A DNA stretch of 17,864 bases, from contig JAHLKH010000352.1 in the NCBI GenBank assembly GCA_025526915.1, forward strand, positions 1 through 17,864, given 5' to 3'. Below, one piece after another: positions 9,286 through 15,777 of this stretch. Below the pieces are notes generated by a model. It searched no databases and was not told the origin of the DNA. It saw only the letters and a program-made list of their open reading frames with translations. Origin of the DNA: Entophlyctis helioformis. Its lineage: Eukaryota; Chytridiomycota; Chytridiomycetes; Chytridiales; Chytriomycetaceae. Made by a program: the position numbers and the translations under genes. Numbering within the stretch: position 1 is the stretch's first letter; every line of letters begins with the position of its first letter.

Positions 9286-12200
9286 ATGCAGCCGCAGCCG
9301 CAGCCGCAGCCGCAGTTTCAGCTGCAAGGCCAGCAGAACCAGCAACAGAACCAGCAGAACCAGCAGAACCAGCAACAGAGCCAGCAGCAACTGCTCCCGC
9401 ATGCGCTGCAGCACTACTCTTTCCCAGGTCTCCTGCACTATCTGCAGCTGGAGTGGCGGCGGTTCGAGCGAGAGCGCAACATGTGGGAGATTGAGCGCAC
9501 AGACCTCAAGGCAAGCCGTGTGTCCTGGCTGCTCGGCATGCCGTGTCTCTCTGTCCTGTCTTGCCCTGTCTTGTTCTGTCTTGTCCTGTCCTGTCCCGTT
9601 CTGCTCTTCAACGTCCTGCCGTTCTGCCATGCTTCTGCCCAACCCGCCACAGGCTGCGCTGTTGCACCCCTGGCCCTTGGCCTGTGGCAACCAGCGTGAT
9701 CCCGTGCCGTTTTTGGCTTGACCCGTGCTCGTTCACCAGCCTGCACAGTGAGCACACGGCAGCACAAGGAGCAGTTGACAGCCTTGCGACTGGCGGGGCC
9801 TCACGGCACACGCACACGAATGTTTGCTGTAGATCTGGCATGGGCATCGCACTGATGTCTGCCGTCACGCCTCCCGGCACACACTCGACAGACCCGCATC
9901 GCGATCCTCGAGGGTGAGCACCAGGCTCTCGGCAACGCCAAGGCAGATATGCTGCGTCGTGTCAAGATGCTCGAATACTCGCTTCGACAAGAGAGGTATG
10001 GGTCTGTTTAGCAACACTTGCAGTTATCGACTTGCTTCCTTGCGGCTCTCTGGTGGCAATCGCGTTTGCTGATACTGCTGTCCAGATCCAAGTACATTGC
10101 GCTTCAACGGTCCGCACAAGCTCTGGAGCAAAGCGATGCGCAGACAGCAGCAAGCAAGGAGCCTGGGGTCGACGATGGCCATGCTACTGGATTGCCTCGC
10201 GAAATGACGCAAGTAGTGCCGGGGTTTGGCGACTCGGATGTGCCACCTTTGAGTTCAGCCGCGCCTGCAATTGGAACAGAGTTTTCCAGCAGCGATGCTC
10301 CCGACTTTGAAGTGCCCGCCTCTGTCTTGGCGTTTGGCTCCTCGCCACCAACTGCAGCCGCACCCGTTCCAACAGCAAGCGCTGCGGCCACAAACGGTCC
10401 ATCCTCCCTCGCATCTCCCCAACCGCACGTCTCTGGTGCATTGCTCAACTTTTCCAAGGGAGCCGGCAGTCTTCGCAGCCGCGAATTGCTCAAGAGGCAA
10501 GTCATCAAACAGTTGTGCATGCCATGCGGTTCCTTGAACCTTGCGCTGTTTCACTTCTTGGTGAGCGCAAACGCAGGCTCGACACCACTTCCTAACTGTA
10601 CCTATTTTCCAATCTCTGCAGCTACCTCAAGGAAGCCGACGCGCTCTTGTCTGCAACCGTAAGCCAAAGCCGCGCCAAACGCGTCGTGATGAGCAGCGAC
10701 AATAATAGCAGCGCCGCACCCATTCTATCCGCGGGATCGTTCCCGACTGGGCCCGGAGACGACATGTGTGCCTCTTCTCCTCTTGCATCTACTAATGTTG
10801 CTGGAACAACCGAAAATAGCTCTGGCCAGACATTGAAACAACAACAACAACAGCAACAGCAACAGCAGCAGCAACAGCAGCAACAACAGCAGCAACAGCA
10901 GCAGCAATTACAGGCTCAGCAGAGGGATGCATCCCGCTCGCGATCCAACAGCAGTGCAACTGGAGCACTGGCTGCCAAGACGCGGACGGCTGGCACACTG
11001 CGGTCCAAACAGAGCATGGAAGCCACCAATGCCAACGCTGGCGCTGCGGCAAGCCCGTTGACTTTAAAGGAGGCCAAAGATGCAGAGGCTGGCCCCGTGA
11101 TCACACGCGTAAGTCGGGCATTGGAACGATTCATTGTGTGGCTGCTTCCGCAAGCCTGATGTTTTGCGACTGCGAGTTGTCAACCCGCTGACTTGAGCTC
11201 GACGATAGGACGAGATAGACAATGATGCCGGATCATTTGCAACCATCAAGCCTTCTCGTGCTGGCCTTGGGATCAAACCACCAGATTCAAGCGACGACAA
11301 CTACAAGACGATTCGCAGGCCTACCAACTCCAACTCCAACACCAGCAGTCATTCCTCCACAACACAGCAGGAGCATGGCAGCTCGTCTCCCACAGAAATG
11401 CAGGATCTCTCCAATGCAGGTGAAACAGCGTCTGCTGGTATCGCAGTTGACCAAGAAAGCCAGCATGCCAAGGTATGTACAGGATGGCTTCACAACACGG
11501 GCAATGCCAATGAGGCTATGTGCCAGAGCGTTTTTTGCTCATTGCGCCATTGCATTCTTGTGGCGCCATATCAGCCTTCATCGTTGAGCCAAGGCCGTGT
11601 GTGGCAGGCAACCAAGACGCTCAAGAGCCATTTTGATGCCGTGCGCGACGTGATCTTTCATCCCAAGGAGCTGGCCGTTTGTCCGCATCGGAGGACCGCA
11701 CCATTAAGCTCTGGTCGCTCAAATCCGATGACCTGTAAGCCAGCAAGCGCATTGTTGAATAGCACCGTTGGAATGACGCTAATGTATTCACATGTATGCA
11801 TGCGTGTATATGTACATGTACGGCTGCATGTCGATTGCATAGGCATGACTCTGAGCCACACCACACGTTCCGTGGCCACACAGACTCTGTGATGTGTCTG
11901 GCTATTTCCGACGATGGCCACTACGCCTACTCTGGCAGCAGTGACGCGACCATCAGAGCATGGCGAATTCCGCCCCTTGACCGAGCTGCGTACTCGCCGT
12001 ATGGTGCGTTGAAAGTTGAACCGACCGTGCGTCTGGGTCGCCCGGCTAACGCTTCCACGATGGCATGCTCAATCGACTCGCTGCATGCGGGACAGATGCG
12101 ACGATGAAGCCCAGCGTCCTTGTTGGGCATTCTGATGTGGTCTGGGATCTGAAGCTACATCCGCTGCCACTGCAGTTTGCATTGCTCGCATCTGCATCTG

Positions 12201-12933
12201 CAGACGGGACGGTCAAGCTGTGGGACACGGGCCGCGATATGCCAGTGTTGCGAACAACGCTGTGGTACAATGGAGTGCGCCAGGAGGCGAGCGGTGCGAA
12301 CGGCGTCTTTGAAGCTGGGCAGGGCGATCGCGCGTTTGAGAACCCCACATCGACAGACTGGACATACACGGACTATTCCAAGGTTGTTGTTGCATACCGC
12401 AACAGCGTCATCAAGGTGTTTGATGTCGAGACGGGAGTTCCAGTGCTGCAGTGCGAGAGCGACGCGACTTTTGGTGAGCGGCTGATGGCCATGCTGATTG
12501 TAACAAGCACGCACTGCGGCATGCGCACATTGGCTAACGCAAGACACGGGCAGACCACACGGCAGGCACGCAGATCAACACAGTCGCCTGCCATCCATCG
12601 CTGCCGATTGTGTTGAGCGCACACGAAGACAAGCACGTGCGGTTCTTTGATCTCAACACAGGCAAGTGCACACACACCATGGTGGCACACACGGACGCGG
12701 TCACAAGCCTGGCCGTGGCGCCTGGCGGCATGACGCTCACGTCGGCGGGCCACGACTGCTCGATCCGCTGGTGGGACATGTCCATGCGCAAGTGCCTGCA
12801 GGAGATGACGCCGCATCGCCGACGGAACGACGAAGGCATCTGGTCAGTGCGGTACCATCCATCCAACGGGGACGCGCTGGTGTCTGCGGGAGCAGACGGT
12901 GCGTGCAAGCTTTTCCAGTCGAAGCCGCAGTAG
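9286..12933 (+). CDS. STRN: Striatin-family WD40 scaffold protein
   Basis: Scaffold of the STRIPAK complex, which brings PP2A to kinases; fungal members act in development and cell fusion. Nine exons fit by phase: 9286-9510, 9892-9995, 10086-10496, 10622-11108, 11209-11472, 11575-11734, 11843-12003, 12096-12473, 12554-12933, for about 856 residues. After a Pro/Gln/Asn-rich start comes the striatin signature: FPGLLHYLQLEWRRFERER (from residue 46) and, after intron 1, RIAILEGEHQ and RRVKMLEYSLRQER, the caveolin-binding and coiled-coil region. SYLKEADALL is the next conserved block. A Ser/Ala/Gln-rich linker with polyglutamine follows, then about seven WD repeats, for example GHTDSVMCLAISDDG, SASADGTVKLWD, SAHEDKHVRFFD, GHDCSIRWWDMS and SAGADGACKLF. 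Introns 1 and 3 use GC donors. WD repeat 1 needs one extra T in the TTT at 11678-11680 to stay open. The start is the first Met with good context before the conserved block. Confidence 0.94.
9295..9390 (+). repeat. CAGCCG and CAGAACCAG(CAA) microsatellite coding Pro/Gln/Asn
   Basis: Short repeated units at the start of striatin exon 1 encode alternating Pro-Gln and then repeated Gln-Gln-Asn. The stretch is in frame and lies before the conserved striatin block, so length change would be tolerated. Its reverse strand gives a leucine-rich open frame that is not a gene. Confidence 0.8.
9511..9891 (+). other. Striatin intron 1: long GC-AG intron
   Basis: The exon ends CTCAAG and the intron starts GCAAGC, a GC donor in the usual AG|GCAAG context; it ends in CTCGACAG before ACCCGCATCGCG. 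Joining at these points restores the striatin run DLK-TRIAILEGE in phase 0. At 381 bp it is about four times longer than most introns here and holds a CCTGT/CTTGT pyrimidine repeat. A GT donor six codons' distance away would leave extra residues and no matching acceptor. Confidence 0.75.
9551..9603 (+). repeat. CTGTC/CTTGT pentanucleotide repeat
   Basis: About ten degenerate 5-base units (CTGTC, TTGTC, CTGTT) run in tandem inside striatin intron 1. The tract is purely pyrimidine plus G on this strand. It is a slipped microsatellite; it lies too far from the acceptor at 9891 to be its pyrimidine tract. Confidence 0.75.
10497..10621 (+). other. Striatin intron 3: GC-AG intron with consensus donor
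   Basis: The exon ends AAGAG and the intron begins GCAAGT, the textbook GC-donor consensus; it ends TCTCTGCAG before CTACCTCAAGGAAG. The join gives RELLK-R-SYLKEADALL in phase, matching the striatin block. No nearby GT donor gives the right frame. It is 125 bp long. Confidence 0.85.
10837..10907 (+). repeat. Polyglutamine CAA/CAG repeat in striatin
   Basis: An uninterrupted run of mixed CAA and CAG codons encodes roughly two dozen glutamines in striatin exon 4, in the linker between coiled coil and WD repeats. Mixed codons slow slippage. The antisense frame reads as polyleucine and is a shadow. Confidence 0.9.
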
Positions 12934-13559
12934 CGAAGCGGCCTTTGGGGGGCCGCGGTGCGTGGGGGGGATCTGTGGGCAATGCAATGAAGGTGCGTGG
13001 CGACTCTCGAGTCTGCTTTGTCGCCAGGGAGGGGGGGGTAATTGATATCGTTCCCATTGAGCACCCTGTGCCGGCACCTGATTGGTCGGCTGGTTTGCCT
13101 CGAATTTTGTTCAATTTGGCATCCAATTTCCAATCTTTTTGAATCCAATTTCATATTCTTTTCCGGATTCCCAGTCACTCTGAGCGGTCTGCAGCCGATG
13201 CCTCACAAGTCGTGGTCGCTTTGGCGCTGGCTTGTGGGCTGCTGAGCCCGTCCAAGGGGCAGCAGTTGTCTGCGTGTTGGTAGTGTCACGAAGAACTGTC
13301 CTGCCACTGCCTGTTGCAGCTGTTGGCCTTCTGCATCCAGTCGGCGCACTTGTGTGTGCTGCTGGGGCTGCCTGCTGCAATGTCCGAACGGGCGACGTCA
13401 CAGCCGGCACAGACGCACTGGCATCTGCTGCTGCTGGTGTCTTCCGCTTGCTTGTCGCTCTTTGGCGGCTGGCCGTTGGCGTGGCAGCTGCAACAACGGT
13501 TGGTTGTCCAGGCTCGTCCGCAAGGTCCTAACCGTCGTCAAGATAGTCAAGGCATGCAG
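12934..13559. other. Gene-poor spacer after striatin
   Basis: No gene recognised. Just after the striatin stop are G-rich tracts (12943-12950, 12963-12970, 13027-13038), then an AT-richer stretch (13090-13165) with repeated CCAATTT-like words. The minus-strand frames at 13440-13260 are moderately cysteine-rich but carry stops and match nothing I know. The 3' untranslated region of striatin should occupy the first part. Confidence 0.5.
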
Positions 13560-13585
13560 TGTCAACAGAGTCGCAACTGTTGACA
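13560..13585. repeat. 9-bp perfect inverted repeat TGTCAACAG / CTGTTGACA
   Basis: TGTCAACAG at 13560-13568 and CTGTTGACA at 13577-13585 are exact reverse complements around an 8-base loop. The left arm begins with TGTCAAC, an imperfect mirror of the GTTACA at the other proposed end of the chromovirus LTR, so it may mark that LTR's end. Confidence 0.8.
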
Positions 13586-13791
13586 GCCATTGCACAAGAG
13601 GCAGACGAGCTCACCAACAAGGACATGGATGGATCACTTGGCGGATCGTCGAGCTGCCGCGTATCATCGAGCTGCTGTAAGGCATCGCGCTTGGCTTGGT
13701 CTGACTTTGAGAACTGTCGAGGCGATACACACAGAATGCCTGCAGCAATTCTGCTCACTTGTAGTACTGGGCCTCCAGGCGGACTTGCCGG

Positions 13792-13917
13792 CTGGTCTCG
13801 GGGCAGTGAGTATGCACGCAGGGGAACGGCGGGCAGACGACTACTTCATTGGGAGGCAGCACAGACCTGGTCTCGGGGCAGTGAGTATGCACGCAGGGGA
13901 ACGGCGGGCAGACGACT
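13792..13917. repeat. Two exact 51-bp direct repeats, 75-bp period
   Basis: The block starting CTGGTCTCGGGGCAGTGAG and ending GGGCAGACGACT occurs at 13792-13842 and again at 13867-13917 with no mismatch; a unique 24-base spacer lies between. Identity over 51 bases implies a recent duplication. It falls inside the proposed chromovirus LTR, about 100-225 bp from its polypurine-tract end. Confidence 0.95.
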
Positions 13918-13951
13918 GCAAGAACGGGGAAAACCAGAACGGCCGGTGCGG

Positions 13952-13997
13952 CCGGACAATGTCTGTCCGGTCACGTGGGTCACGCGGATCACGTGAC
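13952..13997. promoter_or_regulatory. Two adjacent dyads with paired CACGTG boxes
   Basis: CCGGACA (13952-13958) pairs with TGTCCGG (13964-13970); directly after, GTCACGTG (13970-13977) pairs with CACGTGAC (13990-13997). The second dyad holds two copies of the palindromic E-box CACGTG, a site for bHLH factors (Cbf1/Pho4 type in fungi). They lie within 70 bp of the LTR start, where U3 regulatory sites would be. Binding is inferred. Confidence 0.55.
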
Positions 13998-14018
13998 CGC
14001 GACCGAGCATCCGTTACA

Positions 14019-14026
14019 CTCCCCCC
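14019..14026 (-). other. Polypurine tract of the chromovirus
   Basis: On the minus strand GGGGGGAG sits immediately before TGTAACGG. Such tracts prime plus-strand DNA synthesis in LTR elements and lie directly against the 3' LTR. Position between the pol stop (14072) and the LTR supports the call. Confidence 0.6.
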
Positions 14027-14071
14027 AGCATAGACAGCCACTCATAAGAAAGAAGAGTGGATGAACAGCGA

Positions 14072-14825
14072 CTAGGAGGATGCAGGGGCGTTGCACACAC
14101 GAGAGGCAGAAGTGCGGGCAACGATGGACGCATAGGACACAGGACGGGGAACCGTGCGCACAGAGCGGTGAGGTGGGGCGGGATGGTTGAGAGGGGGGAG
14201 AGAAGAAAGAGAGAAGGAAGGAGGAGAAGAAGGAGGAGGGAGAGGAGGGAAAGATGGAGAGAGAGAGGGAGATGCGGGTGCAGCAGGTGCGATCGGCTCG
14301 TCAGCCGGAGCAGGTGCCGCGGGCGTGGCTGCTGCTGGAGCAGGGGCCACTGGTGCAGGAGCAGGCGCAGTGCGCTTGCGGCGAGAGGGCTTGGATGCCT
14401 TGGGCTGCGTGGGAGCAGGCGCCGTGGCGGGAGCAGGAGCAGCCGGAGCCGGAGCAGCCGGAGCAGGGGCCGCGCGCGTGGGCTGAGCCGGTTTGGACGC
14501 CTTGCCTTTAGGCGTCTTGGACGGCCGAGCGTGGAATGCCTTGACGAGGTCCTGGGCCTTGCGCATGTCGGCGGCTGGGACCCATGTGTTGTCATCGGCT
14601 GGATAACCGACCCACTTGACCAGATACTCGATCTTGCCGCGATAAGTGCGCGAGTCAACGATCCGCTCGACCTCGTAGTTGTCCGACGTGCCGTCGTCGG
14701 CATGGTACTCGGGGTCAGGCCGGGGGGGCACGTCCTTGCGGCCGGTGGGCGCAGACAGAGGGTCGACATACGGGCAGATCCGGTCGGCATGGAACTGTTG
14801 GACGACGCGTCATTTCTGGTTCATA
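14072..14825 (-). pseudogene. Chromovirus integrase C-terminus with chromodomain, 5'-truncated
   Basis: The frame is open from 14809 to the TAG at 14074-14072. It begins with QQFHADRICPYVDP, the end of a Ty3/gypsy integrase (compare the family's vFHvslLkPY). A chromodomain follows at about 14685-14525: NYEVERIVDSR, then IEYLVKWVGYPADDNTWVP, with the Tyr and two Trp of the methyl-lysine cage in place. In chromoviruses this domain steers insertion to marked chromatin. After it comes an unusual tail of about 150 residues, made of PAPA repeats with short basic patches. A TGA at 14812-14810 and then the copia LTR cut the frame. Just beyond, another frame reads PEMTRR, which would suit the preceding integrase segment, so one indel may also be present. 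The rest of the element is not in the window. Confidence 0.8.
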
Positions 14826-15257
14826 TGACGGGCGGACAAGCCAGTTTCGCCGCACGCGCATTACTCATGCAGAGGCGTACTTTCACGTGCACCAGTCAAG
14901 AAACCACCATCACACACTCTCCACTCTCCATCGCACACTCTCAATCCACTGGTCCTCGATCCTCCACACACACACCAATCACTCTCCCACATGCAGCACG
15001 TTCACCTGCATGCTCTCTTCCCTCTCTCTGATTCGCCCATCCTACCACTCTGTGTCTCCATGTGACTCTCTCACTTTTCTTTGCTGCTCGGCTATAAAAG
15101 CTGGCAGTTCTAGCTCTACTCTCAATAACATCCCAACCGTCACATTTCAATCTTCAACTCATTGAATCTCGCTTCTCTCGTCGTCTCTCAAGCAGATCAC
15201 CCACTTCCCGAGCTCCTGGTTCCTGGATCAGCAACCCGTACGTACCTACCTTTGACA
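14826..15257 (+). mobile_element. 5' LTR of the copia element
   Basis: The right end is placed at TTTGACA (15257), one base before the primer binding site, giving the standard CA end. The left end at TG 14826 gives 432 bp. The middle is a CT- and CA-rich stretch (14890-15060), then a TATA box at 15093 and probable transcript start near 15120-15130. Only one LTR is in view, so the ends cannot be proven here. Confidence 0.6.
15093..15100 (+). promoter_or_regulatory. TATA box of the copia LTR
   Basis: TATAAAAG, a full consensus TATA element, lies about 165 bp before the LTR end. It is the expected Pol II core promoter of the element and sets the U3/R border about 30 bases downstream. Confidence 0.75.
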
Positions 15258-15258
15258 C

Positions 15259-15269
15259 GTTATCAGCAC
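15259..15269 (+). other. Primer binding site matching a tRNA-Ile anticodon arm
   Basis: GTTATCAGCAC is complementary to GUGCUIAUAAC, the anticodon arm of eukaryotic tRNA-Ile(IAU) ending at C39, if inosine 34 is read as G; with an unmodified A there is one mismatch. One base separates it from the LTR. Drosophila copia is known to use a 39-nt 5' half of initiator tRNA-Met in just this way. The tRNA sequence is recalled from other species; this organism's own tRNA is not in view. Confidence 0.55.
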
Positions 15270-15777
15270 AAACCTGTGCTGGTTCCCAGTCCCTTGGGCT
15301 CCCCTTTGCTCGCCTGCCTGTTGTCACAGTTGCTGCCTGTCGCACCCATGATCCACACGTTCGTGATGGCCGTGGTCATGTTCGCCTGCAACGGAGCACT
15401 GTTGATCCCGGCTCGCGATCGCCATGCCGTTGTGGCCTCCCATCACCCTGCCCGGTGGATGTTCTGGCATAATGGCACGATGGTTGACACTCGCACTGTT
15501 CCCTGCCCGGACTGTGATGTTGTCCCATCGTCTGGTTGTGGTCGATCTGGTCCCAACCACCTTCTTGGTTCGTTCGGGATCTCGTCGCCTCACGACCGAT
15601 GGTCGCATGCTCTTTCTGGCCATTCGTCGGCCATACACTGCGCACCCCTGCTCGGCATCTTCTCGGCCGCAGACCCAGTGGATACATTACTGATCACCCA
15701 CTTCTCGACTCCGATCTGTCAGCGCCCATCGTCCCGGCAATCCTTCAAAGCCGCTCGCAACAGTCTCCTTCGCCGCT
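15270..15777 (+). other. Copia leader between primer site and gag
   Basis: 508 bases without a recognised domain. An ATG at 15348 opens a 214-codon frame that ends at 15992 inside gag, in a different frame; the gag frame itself has a stop at 15691-15693. Such long leaders usually carry packaging and dimer signals. The upstream frame would limit ribosome access to gag, but no similarity supports it as a protein. Confidence 0.5.

Larger units (their letters stand above)
13560..14018 (-). mobile_element. Probable 3' LTR of a Ty3/gypsy chromovirus
   Basis: Read on the minus strand, a G-rich polypurine tract (GGGGGGAG) is followed directly by TGTAACGGATGC, a typical LTR start, 45 bp beyond the stop of the chromodomain frame. 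This order (pol, polypurine tract, LTR) is that of gypsy elements. The inner boundary at 14018 is fairly firm. The outer end is a guess: TGTCAACAG at 13560 would give TG...CA ends and a 459-bp LTR. The region contains a 51-bp direct repeat and two dyads, as expected of U3 control sequence. No TATA box was seen. Confidence 0.45.

Noticed and set aside
9106..9690. Minus-strand 194-codon frame rich in Leu
   Set aside because: It is the antisense of the CAG/CAA-rich start of striatin; its leucine runs are mirrored glutamine codons.
13260..13758. Cysteine-rich or acidic minus-strand frames as a small gene
   Set aside because: Frames are broken by stops, have no recognised motif, and partly lie within the proposed LTR.
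13792..13917. Two-unit direct repeat as a CRISPR-like array
   Set aside because: Only two units with a 51-base repeat and 24-base spacer in a eukaryotic retrotransposon context; no adjacent cas genes.
14057..15031. Plus-strand 324-codon Arg/Gly-rich frame
   Set aside because: It is antisense to the chromodomain frame and runs on into the copia LTR; low-complexity composition only.
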